Shown: positions 1 through 6,269 of the stretch, piece after piece
Layout: every line of letters begins with the position of its first letter
Position numbering within the stretch: the first letter of the stretch is position 1
NCBI GenBank assembly: GCA_025464545.1
Contig: JAODMA010000153.1
Coordinates: 1 to 6,529 of the forward strand
Direction of reading: 5' to 3'
DNA length: 6,529 nucleotides
DNA from: Arthrobacter sp.
GTDB lineage: Bacteria; Actinomycetota; Actinomycetes; Actinomycetales; Micrococcaceae
Made by a program: the position numbers and the translations under genes
Notes under the pieces: generated by a model
Told to the model about the DNA's origin: nothing
The model's database searches: none
What the model saw: only the letters and a program-made list of their open reading frames with translations

Positions 1-2074
1 GGAGGGCGCCGCTGACACTGGTGCCGATGCCCACGTCGACGAAGATGGTCGTGCCGTTGATCTCGAGGGGTTCGGTCAGGCTGGAACGGACCCTGGCGGC
101 CAGGTGTTCGGCTTCGGACGCGGTTTCAAGGTCGGGCAGGAGAATGACGAACTCGTCGCCGCTGTAGCGTGCGACCGTGTCGCTGGTGCGCACTGCGCTC
201 TGGAGCTGGTTGGCGACGTGCCGGAGGACCCTGTCACCGGCTCCGTGGCCGAGGCTGTCGTTGATCCGTTTGAACCGGTTGACATCGCAGAACAGCAGTC
301 CCACTCTACGCCCGTCCCGGCTGGCCTGCGCCAGCGACGCTTCCAGCCGGTCCTCCAGCAGTGCCCTGTTGGGCAGCCCGGTCAGCGAATCGTGCAGGGC
401 CTGCCTCCGGGCATCCTCGAGCAGCCGGATGTTATCCAGCGCCACTGTCGCCAGACAGGCCAGCCCGGTCAGGCGCTTGGTCAGGGCTCCTTCGAGGCGT
501 TCCGGAGCCCTCGCGTCGGCCCAGTACGCGAGCACGATGCCGGTGAGCTGGTCCCCGGCCATGATCGGTATGGCCGCGAATGCGGAGAGGTCGAAGTCAG
601 CGAGCACATTCTTTGCCCAGTCTGAACCGTTTCGATTCACCAGCAGCGGGGCACCGTTGCGCAGCAGCTCGGAAAGCTCCGGGCTCTCCTGGGCCGTCGT
701 CACGTAGTCGACCGCTTTTTCTGCCAAGTCACCATGCCAGCCGCTCAGCCCTGCGATCCGGAGTTTGCCTGCGTCCGCATCCCAGAGTGCCACGGCCGAG
801 CGGGTGGCTCCCGAGAGGGTCGGGACGGCGTCGGCAACCGCCTCGGCAACCGTTTTCACGGTGGAGCCCTCAGCCAGGGCGCGGGCGACGTCGAGCAGGA
901 GCTCGGATGTTTCAGCATTCTCCCGGGCCTCGGCAAGTAATCCGGCGCTGTCGAGCACGGCAGCGGCGTGCCGGGCATACGCTGCCAGGGTGTCGGTATC
1001 CTCGGGGAAAAATTCCTGCCCGGGGTGGGCGACGGCTGCCAGCACACCATAGTGATGTGCCGCGGAGGCCACCGGGACGCTCAGGACCGGCAGCTCCACC
1101 AGTGTGCTATCGGTCAGGTTCAGGGCCGTGCCGTCGTCGGCGAGGGCTGCTGCCAAAGCCTCACCGGTGCCACGGACCCGGATATGGCGTCCGCCTGCGG
1201 GTAATCGGACGGCGAGCAGGTGCCCGGGTGCGTGCACCGCGCTGTCGGCACGGGTCGCGATCCGGTCGAGCAACTCCTCCAAAGGTGCGCTGCTGACCAG
1301 CTCCGATGCCGCGCCCTCGAGAACCCGTAGCCGGTGCTCCGCGGACGACTCCCTGCCAAGGCCCCGTTCGGCGCCCGTGAACCTGCGCAGCATGTTCCGC
1401 ACGCGACTGACAGGGGACTCTGTCCAGGCCAGATGGTAGATGCATTCCGGAGCGCCGTTGAGCTGGCAGGTGACACCGTGATCCACCCGTGCCGGCGGCA
1501 GACCAAACACGACAGGTATTTGGGCGAGGAGACCTATGGTGTAGTCGCAGTCCGCCCGGCTGGGCTGGTGGGGCGGCAGCGCCCTCCAGCCCACAACTGC
1601 CGCGCCGGACTGGACCCATTCGCAGCGCAGCACGCAAGCAGTATCAAAGCGCGTCGACAGCCGGGAGATGCGGCGGATCAGGGCCGCCGGTGAACCAAAC
1701 GCCCGTGCCTGCACCCGCAGCGGCGCGGCTGCCGGGTCTTTCATCGCCGCCGGGCCCAGCCGTAACCCGAGACGGGGATCGCCGAGTTCGGCCGCAGCGG
1801 CGTCAAAGAGCCGAATCTTGTCAGTGTAGGAAATCCTTCCGCCCACGGTCCGCAGCGCTACCTGCTGATCGCGCAAACCCGCATGCCCCAGGACGCGGCT
1901 GACACCTTCCGGACCGGCCTGCTCGGCCACAATCCGCAACACCAGTCGCGTGGTCTGCGTCGAGGTACCGGGCACAACCTCGCTTCCGCCAAGATCAGAA
2001 CCGCTGCCCGCCCGGACCTGGGAACCGATGTTGAGCGGACCGGAACCTGGAACCGGTTGAGGCAGTATTTTCAC
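1..2074 (-). CDS. Diguanylate cyclase with N-terminal sensor-like region and two GAF-like domains, truncated by the window edge
   Basis: The minus-strand frame is open from the left edge to a stop at 2111-2113; the only start before that stop is GTG at 2074, preceded by a weak AGAAAG six bases upstream. In all, 691 residues are visible and the C-terminus is missing, so an EAL domain may follow. Residues about 43-217 form a sensor-like region ending in a Cys-rich signature (Cys176 in DCDYTIG, Cys203, Cys211, Trp217) reminiscent of V4R or heme-NO-binding-associated domains; this match is tentative. GAF-like domains lie at about 255-378 and 395-550. The GGDEF domain starts at HDSLTGLPNR (561). 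It keeps the metal ligand Asp597, Asn605, Asp614 and an RTSD inhibitory I-site (629-632). The active site is SGDEF (638-642), so the first Gly is Ser; DVNRFK replaces the usual DxDxFK. GGDEF enzymes make c-di-GMP from two GTP. A c-di-GMP riboswitch lies upstream on the same strand. Confidence 0.9.
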   Translation of the reverse strand, partial: MKILPQPVPGSGPLNIGSQVRAGSGSDLGGSEVVPGTSTQTTRLVLRIVAEQAGPEGVSRVLGHAGLRDQQVALRTVGGRISYTDKIRLFDAAAAELGDPRLGLRLGPAAMKDPAAAPLRVQARAFGSPAALIRRISRLSTRFDTACVLRCEWVQSGAAVVGWRALPPHQPSRADCDYTIGLLAQIPVVFGLPPARVDHGVTCQLNGAPECIYHLAWTESPVSRVRNMLRRFTGAERGLGRESSAEHRLRVLEGAASELVSSAPLEELLDRIATRADSAVHAPGHLLAVRLPAGGRHIRVRGTGEALAAALADDGTALNLTDSTLVELPVLSVPVASAAHHYGVLAAVAHPGQEFFPEDTDTLAAYARHAAAVLDSAGLLAEARENAETSELLLDVARALAEGSTVKTVAEAVADAVPTLSGATRSAVALWDADAGKLRIAGLSGWHGDLAEKAVDYVTTAQESPELSELLRNGAPLLVNRNGSDWAKNVLADFDLSAFAAIPIMAGDQLTGIVLAYWADARAPERLEGALTKRLTGLACLATVALDNIRLLEDARRQALHDSLTGLPNRALLEDRLEASLAQASRDGRRVGLLFCDVNRFKRINDSLGHGAGDRVLRHVANQLQSAVRTSDTVARYSGDEFVILLPDLETASEAEHLAARVRSSLTEPLEINGTTIFVDVGIGTSVSGAL

Positions 2075-2134
2075 GATTGTCTTTCTGGTCGGACAAAATG
2101 GGAAGCGGCTCTATCACGGCGAATCCGCCTCGGG

Positions 2135-2463
2135 TCAGCCGGAACGACCGGACTGGCGCACGCCCGTCTTTCGGCGCCGCAGCCACCATGCCAACGCCCC
2201 CAGCAGCAGGACTCCCAGCGCTGCGAAGCCTATCGCCGGCCGCACCATGCCGGCAGTGTGAACGGGGGCGGTTAGGCCTGGCGGCCAACTTCCGGGAAGG
2301 CGATCGGAGCGGTAGCAACATGCTCAACCAAGCCGCTTTCGAGGCGGAGCTTTGCCTCCCACGGTCCATTGGGCAGCTGCGGGTCCATGACCACGGCTAC
2401 GGCCGTAGTTCCACCGGGCGTGGTCTAGTTGACAGCGAAGGGGCCGGCGGAAAGGCCGCCCGG
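2135..2463 (-). pseudogene. C-terminal remnant of a membrane-anchored surface protein
   Basis: Three pieces on the minus strand read like one broken protein tail. A frame ending GGLSAGPFAVN stops at TAG (2425-2427). The same frame continues for 50 residues with an Ig-like strand pattern (VVMDPQLPNGPWEAKLRLES) to a TAA at 2272-2274. A second frame then begins at ATG 2248 and encodes 37 residues: one membrane segment (AIGFAALGVLLLGALAWW) followed by a basic tail (RRRK), ending at TGA 2135-2137. Extracellular beta domain, then membrane segment, then Arg/Lys tail is the usual end of secreted, membrane-anchored actinobacterial proteins. One in-frame stop and one frameshift separate the parts, and no signal peptide or N-terminal body is present. 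It lies directly after the c-di-GMP riboswitch, which often controls surface proteins. Alternatively the 37-residue piece could be a small membrane protein of its own. The family name is not recognised. Confidence 0.5.
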
Positions 2464-2467
2464 GCCC
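2441..2467 (-). terminator. Strong GC hairpin, possible riboswitch expression platform
   Basis: On the minus strand, arms GGGCC (2463-2467 region) and GGCGG (2456-2460) pair with CCGCC (2446-2450) and GGCCC (2441-2445) around a CCTTT loop, with a CG bulge on the 5' side. That gives ten GC pairs. It begins about 54 bases after the end of the c-di-GMP aptamer, the place expected for an intrinsic attenuator. No U-run follows, which is common for actinobacterial terminators but weakens the call. The hairpin overlaps the first residues of the pseudogene remnant, so it may instead be a by-product of Gly/Pro codons. Confidence 0.35.
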
Positions 2468-2520
2468 AAGGGAGGGCAGCACTGAGAGGAATCGGGAGCA
2501 CGAGGGAGACCTTTGCTGTT

Positions 2521-2590
2521 CGGCGGCCCGGCTGACCGCGTGGGTCCCGTGGCTTTGCGTCCCCGGCTTGCACCGGGTTTGCCTTTATCG
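2521..2590 (-). promoter_or_regulatory. Cyclic-di-GMP class I riboswitch (GEMM-I) aptamer
   Basis: Read on the minus strand, the segment has the GEMM-I core blocks in order. AAAGGCAAACC lies at 2586-2576. It leads into a perfect hairpin CCCGGT-GCAA-GCCGGG with a GNRA tetraloop. Then comes the hallmark GGGACGCAAAGCCACGGG, a second small stem GACC-CACGC-GGTC that closes on AGCC, and the 3' strand GGGCCGCC (2529-2522). The family consensus 3' strand is GGUUGCC, so two positions differ here and the closing pairing with GGCAAA may be weaker. Class I aptamers bind c-di-GMP and switch expression of the downstream gene. Downstream on this strand are a broken surface-protein gene and then the diguanylate cyclase gene, whose start is about 450 bases away. 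Confidence 0.88.
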
Positions 2591-2836
2591 ACTAGCGGAT
2601 GCTGAGCCAGCGCCACTCTATCAAGTTTAATCTTCAACTTTTTCCTTTAGGGCCTTTATTTACATCAGTCCCACCAGTCACACGCGATTTTGCAAAGTCG
2701 ACGCGGCGGTGGAAATGTTCAACGTCACTAGAGCCGGGGCGCCGGGGAGGGGCTGGGGACCAGCGTTCTGGAGCGGTCTTCAGGACCTACACATCGCGCA
2801 TGTGGTGGTGGACAGGAGGATCCGGGGAACCGCGTC
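2591..2836. other. Non-coding stretch with an AT-rich block
   Basis: No gene is supported here on either strand. Bases about 2620-2690 are far richer in A and T than the rest of the window, and on the minus strand they lie just upstream of the riboswitch aptamer, so they most likely hold the promoter of that leader RNA. I could not find a -35 and -10 pair with proper spacing, so no promoter is placed. The rest (2691-2836) is GC-rich with short, uninformative frames. Confidence 0.5.
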
Positions 2837-3023
2837 GGAGGTCATATGACTCATAATGCCGTTTTCGGATGTGCCGCAGGCCAGGCTGCATGATCACGGG
2901 GGCCGCCAGCGAAGTGCGCTCAGTGCCCTTCACCGGGCCCAGGTGCGCAAGGACCATACGATCAGTAACGTTCGCTTGTGGTGGCAGATTCGCCTCAACC
3001 ACCACCCAAAGAGTGATTGCTGA
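2837..3023 (+). other. Shine-Dalgarno sequence followed by very short reading frames
   Basis: GGAGG at 2837-2841 is followed four bases later by ATG at 2846, but that frame ends after 15 residues (MTHNAVFGCAAGQAA). A second ATG at 2856 opens a 55-residue frame to TGA at 3021-3023 with GC in about 73 percent of third positions and an ending LWWQIRLNHHPKSDC. Its distance from the GGAGG (14 bases) is too long for good initiation. I recognise no family. The best reading is the damaged start of a former gene, a leader peptide, or chance. Other frames on both strands are also open through this stretch, so openness alone is not evidence of coding. Confidence 0.15.
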
Positions 3024-3090
3024 GCCTCGCGGAAGAAACCCACAAAACGCTGGATCCGCTCTTTAGGCTCAAAAACGGCCGGGATGCGGT

Positions 3091-3150
3091 CTACTTGTTG
3101 GCCGCCTGCATGCCGCTCTCGATTGCCCCGTCAATAAATCCGCCCAGGAG
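3091..3150 (-). pseudogene. Possible last codons of a flavin amine oxidase
   Basis: On the minus strand, a frame ending at TAG (3091-3093) reads GGFIDGAIESGMQAANK just before the stop. The pattern G-[FY]-[IMV]-[DE]-G-A-x-x-SG-x-x-AA is typical of the extreme C-terminus of monoamine oxidase-like FAD enzymes, where it lies over the flavin. The frame has a stop at 3202-3204, and upstream of about 3150 it no longer resembles the family. Only some 16-20 residues survive, so this would be a remnant whose body was lost, with the break near the region that now precedes pheA. The match is short and could be chance. Confidence 0.3.
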
Positions 3151-3253
3151 GGCATGCCCCGGGAAGCCGCGCCCCACTCCCCCGGATCGCCAAAACGACA
3201 CTTACTGCTACCCAGTTGGGCCGGAGGGCGCAGGCCGTGAAAGCATACGGTTC

Positions 3254-4120
3254 ATGGCCCAGAAGATTGCGTACCAGGGTGAGCCCGGCGCCAACTCCAA
3301 TATCGCGTGCAGGCAAATGTTCCCCGAGCTGGAAAGTGTCCCGTGCGCCAGCTTCGAAGATGCTTTCGAACTGGTCGCCAGCGGCGAGGCCCAACTGGCC
3401 ATGATTCCGATCGAGAACTCCATCGCCGGCCGCGTGGCGGACATCCACATTCTGCTCCCCGAGTCCCACCTGCAGATCGTGGGCGAGTTCTTCCTACCCA
3501 TCCACTTCGATCTGCTGGGCATCCCCGGCAGCACCATCGAGGACGCCACGGAGGTCCACAGCCACATCCACGCCCTCGGCCAGTGCCGGCGCCTGATCCG
3601 GGAGGCCGGGCTGCGCCCCGTCATCGCCGGAGACACCGCCGGGTCAGCCCGTGAGGTGCGCGAATGGAACGATCCCCGCAAGCTTTCCCTCGCTCCCCCG
3701 CTGGCCGCTCAGATCTACGGCCTGCAGGTCCTGGCCTCGCGGGTTGAGGACGACCCCTCCAACACCACCCGGTTTGTGGTCCTGGCACGGGAAAGGGAAC
3801 TTCCTGCCCGGGATGTGGTGCCCGGACCGGCGGTCACCAGCTTTGTGTTCCGTGTCCGCAACGTCCCGTCCGCCTTGTATAAGGCACTGGGCGGCTTCGC
3901 CACCAACGGCGTGAACATGACCCGGCTGGAAAGCTACATGGTGGGCAACGAGTTCGCCGCCACCATGTTCATGGCCGACGTCGAAGGCCACCCCGAAGAC
4001 CTGCCGCTGAAGCTTGCACTGGAGGAGCTGGACTTCTTCACCACCGAGGTGCGAATCCTTGGTGTCTATCCGGCCGCGGAGTACAGGAAAGGTCAAACCG
4101 CGGTTCCACAGGGTGCATGA
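3254..4120 (+). CDS. pheA: Prephenate dehydratase with ACT domain, alphaproteobacterial type
   Basis: This cytosolic enzyme decarboxylates and dehydrates prephenate to phenylpyruvate, the last-but-one step to phenylalanine. The 288 residues match the usual stand-alone length. The catalytic domain spans about 1-178, starting KIAYQGEPGANS, with IPIENSIAGRV (51-61) and the TRF motif (Thr172-Arg173-Phe174) needed for activity. The ACT domain spans about 195-273. It reads LESYMVG where the classical Phe-binding ESRP motif stands, so feedback control by phenylalanine may differ. Phrases such as EVHSHIHALGQCR, AGDTAGSAREV and FATNGVNM resemble alphaproteobacterial enzymes more than the usual actinobacterial PheA, which suggests transfer. 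The start is ATG 3254 because the family N-terminus begins there; the frame is open back to a TTG at 3017, but those 79 residues look unrelated. No good Shine-Dalgarno is seen; GGAGGG at 3223 is 25 bases away. It converges on the monooxygenase gene. Confidence 0.92.
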   Translation: MAQKIAYQGEPGANSNIACRQMFPELESVPCASFEDAFELVASGEAQLAMIPIENSIAGRVADIHILLPESHLQIVGEFFLPIHFDLLGIPGSTIEDATEVHSHIHALGQCRRLIREAGLRPVIAGDTAGSAREVREWNDPRKLSLAPPLAAQIYGLQVLASRVEDDPSNTTRFVVLARERELPARDVVPGPAVTSFVFRVRNVPSALYKALGGFATNGVNMTRLESYMVGNEFAATMFMADVEGHPEDLPLKLALEELDFFTTEVRILGVYPAAEYRKGQTAVPQGA

Positions 4121-4121
4121 C

Positions 4122-4149
4122 TCCAAAGCTGAGCGCACCGGCCTTTGGA
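4122..4149. terminator. Possible bidirectional terminator hairpin between convergent genes
   Basis: Arms TCCAAAG (4122-4128) and CTTTGGA (4143-4149) pair over seven bases around a 14-base GC-rich loop. It lies in the 45 bases between the pheA stop and the monooxygenase stop, where either transcript should end. No T-run follows on either strand and half the pairs are A-T or T-A, so the call is weak. Confidence 0.35.
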
Positions 4150-4165
4150 TTACGTATCTGTTGGG

Positions 4166-6094
4166 TCAGCCTCTCCGGGAAAAGTCCGCACTGATGACGT
4201 CTGGCAGAATATGTGCGAAAAAGGAGCCGAGCTCCGCCGTTGCGGTCAGCGGCAGGACGTTTGCGACATACTGGTCCGGGCGCACCACCACCACGACGCC
4301 GTCGCGGCTGAGCCCGCGCAGCTCGAAGATGTCGGCCGCCGGATCGGTGGCGTAGACGTTCTCAAGGTAGGTGAGGTGGAATGGGCCCACCTCTGGCTTG
4401 AACGCAGCCGGCACAGCGCCGATGTCGATGCTCGTGTGATCCTGCTGGTAGATCACCTTCACGTCGAACCAGGCGTCGCGGTCGGCGCCCGACGGCGTTG
4501 CGGCCAGAGGAGAGTCCGGCGAGTTCGCAATCCACTCGGCGAAGTCGGCGACGGGCGACGCTGTTCCCTGCTGTCCCGTTCGGGGCGTTGCAGGGTCGGC
4601 AAAAACATAGATCCGCCAGCGGCCGTCCGCCTTGGCTTGGTGTCCGAGGTGCAGCGGGTTGGTATCGCAAACCCGCACGACGGGTGCGGACTTGAATCGC
4701 TTGCCAATGGTGAACCCGGTGGCCAAGTCCTGGTGCACCGGCTCACTGACAAGCATGGAGGGCGCGTACTGGGTCATGAAGCCGGCCGGGAATTCGGCGG
4801 TGCTTACATAGAAATCTTCCAGCTCGGAGGGGTTCTCGAATTCCTCCGGCTTCTTCGCCATGAGCGTCGACCACTCCTTGTCGAAGTCGATGAGGTTCTT
4901 CGCGATGACCTGGCGCTCGGCTGAGTAGGTGGACAGCAGGCTCTCCGGGCTTCGGCCTTCAAGAACGTGCCCGAGCTTCCACCCCAGGTTGAAACCATCC
5001 TGCATAGAGACGTTCATGCCCTGGCCGGCCTTGGCGCTGTGCGTGTGGCAGGCGTCGCCGGTGATGAACACGCGCGGCGTCCGGGTGCCAAGCTCCTCCG
5101 GGAGGACGTCGTCGAACCGGTCCGTGAGCCGGTGGCCCACCTCATACACGCTGTGCCACGCGACGTTCCGTACGTCGAGTGTGTAGGGATGCAGGATGTC
5201 GTTCGCCTTGGCAATGATCTGCTCGATGGTGGTGCCGCGCACGGCCCCCTTATCGTTCGGATTCACTTCGCCCAGGTCAACGTACATGCGGAACAGGTGG
5301 CCGCCTTCACGCGGGATCAGCAGGATGCTGCCGCCCGCTCCGGACTGGATGGCGCATTTTGTTCGAATGTCGGGGAAATCCGTGACGGCAAGGACGTCCA
5401 TCACGCCCCAGGCATGGTTGGCCTGGTCTCCGGCCAGCGTGCAGCCGATCGACTCACGCACCTTACTGCGCGCTCCATCCGCGCCGACAACATACTTGGT
5501 CCGGACAGTGCGCTCCTGGCCCTCGTTGGGGCCGGCCGTGTGAAGAAGCCGCACGGTGACGGGGTACTCTCCTTCGCCGGTGACGTCGAGGCTGACGAAC
5601 TCAAATCCGTAATCGGGCGCCATCCGCGTGGGTGAGTTCGCCATGAACTCGGCGAAGTAGTCCAGCACGCGGGCCTGATTAACGATGAGGTGCGGGAATT
5701 CGCTGATGCCGGCGGGATCGTCGGCGGCGCGGGCGGTGCGGATGATGCGCGAGGGATCTGTGGGGTCCGGCTTCCAGAATGCCATCTCGGTGATCCTGTA
5801 TGCCTCGGCGATGATCCGCTCCGCGAAACCGAAAGCCTGGAACGTTTCGACGCTCCTGGCTTGGATGCCGTCGGCCTGGCCGATCGCGAGCCTTCCGGGC
5901 CGGCGCTCCACGATCCGGGTGGTGATTCCCGGGAACTGTGACAGTTGCGCGGCCGTGAGCATGCCGGCCGGCCCCGTCCCAACGATGAGCACGTCGACTT
6001 CATCCGGTAGTTCTGCGGGCCGATCGGCGCCGACGCCGGCGACCGGCTGCACTCGCGGGTCTCCGGATACGTAGCCGTGGTGATGAAACTGCAC
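4166..6094 (-). CDS. mobA: 3-hydroxybenzoate 4-monooxygenase (FAD-dependent, MobA type)
   Basis: This flavoprotein hydroxylates 3-hydroxybenzoate to protocatechuate using NADPH and O2. Its 642 residues fit the large phenol-hydroxylase-type class and the roughly 640 residues of Comamonas MobA. The FAD-binding GTGPAG lies at 39-44, the DG motif at Asp206-Gly207, and the GD motif at Gly346-Asp347 (FITGDACHTHSAKAGQG). The thioredoxin-like C-terminal domain is about 450-640, ending ELRGLSRDGVVVVVRPDQYVA. Residues that line the MobA substrate pocket are kept: Asp75 (GQADG), His135 (SEFPH), Lys246 (IRTK) and Tyr271. The N-terminus MQFHHHGYVSGDP also follows MobA. The start is GTG at 6094, with GAGGA at 6105-6101 six bases away. 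It is transcribed away from a fumarylacetoacetate hydrolase family gene, and the 241 bases between carry paired operator-like palindromes. A related phenol-type substrate cannot be excluded, but the pocket residues favour 3-hydroxybenzoate. Confidence 0.92.
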   Translation of the reverse strand: MQFHHHGYVSGDPRVQPVAGVGADRPAELPDEVDVLIVGTGPAGMLTAAQLSQFPGITTRIVERRPGRLAIGQADGIQARSVETFQAFGFAERIIAEAYRITEMAFWKPDPTDPSRIIRTARAADDPAGISEFPHLIVNQARVLDYFAEFMANSPTRMAPDYGFEFVSLDVTGEGEYPVTVRLLHTAGPNEGQERTVRTKYVVGADGARSKVRESIGCTLAGDQANHAWGVMDVLAVTDFPDIRTKCAIQSGAGGSILLIPREGGHLFRMYVDLGEVNPNDKGAVRGTTIEQIIAKANDILHPYTLDVRNVAWHSVYEVGHRLTDRFDDVLPEELGTRTPRVFITGDACHTHSAKAGQGMNVSMQDGFNLGWKLGHVLEGRSPESLLSTYSAERQVIAKNLIDFDKEWSTLMAKKPEEFENPSELEDFYVSTAEFPAGFMTQYAPSMLVSEPVHQDLATGFTIGKRFKSAPVVRVCDTNPLHLGHQAKADGRWRIYVFADPATPRTGQQGTASPVADFAEWIANSPDSPLAATPSGADRDAWFDVKVIYQQDHTSIDIGAVPAAFKPEVGPFHLTYLENVYATDPAADIFELRGLSRDGVVVVVRPDQYVANVLPLTATAELGSFFAHILPDVISADFSRRG

Positions 6095-6100
6095 GGGCTT

Positions 6101-6105
6101 TCCTC
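6101..6105 (-). promoter_or_regulatory. Ribosome binding site that fixes the GTG start of mobA
   Basis: On the minus strand GAGGA (part of GAGGAAA) lies six bases before GTG at 6094-6092. This supports GTG as the start, in agreement with the MobA-like N-terminus beginning there. Confidence 0.75.
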
Positions 6106-6137
6106 ACTTCGCTGTGTGGCTGCTATCGGCGCACGGT

Positions 6138-6152
6138 GTTCTATATGAGAAC
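6138..6152. promoter_or_regulatory. Operator-like palindrome 1 (GTTCTATATGAGAAC)
   Basis: A perfect five-base inverted repeat, GTTCT and AGAAC, around five bases. It lies 44 bases upstream of the mobA start. It shares the frame GTTC-7-GAA with the second site, starts exactly 20 bases before it, and matches it at 10 of 15 positions. On the mobA strand TATAGA (6145-6140) could serve as a -10 box inside this site, but no good -35 box is seen at the right distance, so a bound activator or repressor would act directly on that promoter. Confidence 0.5.
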
Positions 6153-6157
6153 TCGAC

Positions 6158-6172
6158 GTTCGATAATTGAAT
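6158..6172. promoter_or_regulatory. Operator-like palindrome 2 (GTTCGATAATTGAAT), resembles a PcaR/IclR-family box
   Basis: An imperfect palindrome centred on 6165: TTC pairs with GAA and AT with AT, with mismatches at two position pairs. Its first ten bases, GTTCGATAAT, equal the first ten of the box I recall for the IclR-family regulator PcaR of Pseudomonas (GTTCGATAATCGCAC). IclR-family proteins commonly control genes for 4-hydroxybenzoate, protocatechuate and related acids, which fits the two flanking genes. No regulator gene is in the window. Confidence 0.5.
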
Positions 6173-6269
6173 TCATATCGTGGCTTCAACTGTAGGGCAG
6201 TTGTGCTGCGGACGCCAAGTAGCTTTTTCCCGCCCAGTCGACGCGGTTACAGCGGTCGAGAAAGAGGGA

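Noticed and set aside
104..1296. Long plus-strand reading frames across the left third
   Set aside because: They are antisense to the 691-residue diguanylate cyclase frame, whose GAF and GGDEF motifs are unmistakable; the plus frames are low-complexity Arg/Pro/Ser products of GC-rich codons.
1995..2369. 124-residue minus-strand frame overlapping the cyclase start and the remnant
   Set aside because: It lies in a different phase from both the GGDEF frame and the membrane-segment frame and has no recognisable domain.
2600..2700. A -35/-10 promoter for the riboswitch RNA in the AT-rich block
   Set aside because: TTGAAG and TTGATA-like hexamers occur on the minus strand but not at 16-18 base spacing, so no position could be defended.
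2979..3004. TGGTGG / CCACCA inverted repeat
   Set aside because: Six-base arms of simple GGT/ACC repeats with a long loop are likely chance in GC-rich DNA.
2787..3005. 72-residue minus-strand frame (begins MVVEANLPPQ)
   Set aside because: No recognised family, mixed codon use, poor start context and open frames in other phases; not enough to call a gene.
3017..3253. N-terminal extension of PheA from a TTG at 3017
   Set aside because: The 79 extra residues look unlike any prephenate dehydratase, and the family N-terminus aligns with ATG 3254.
4145..5635. Plus-strand frames over the monooxygenase gene
   Set aside because: They mirror the codons of mobA on the opposite strand and show no domain motifs.
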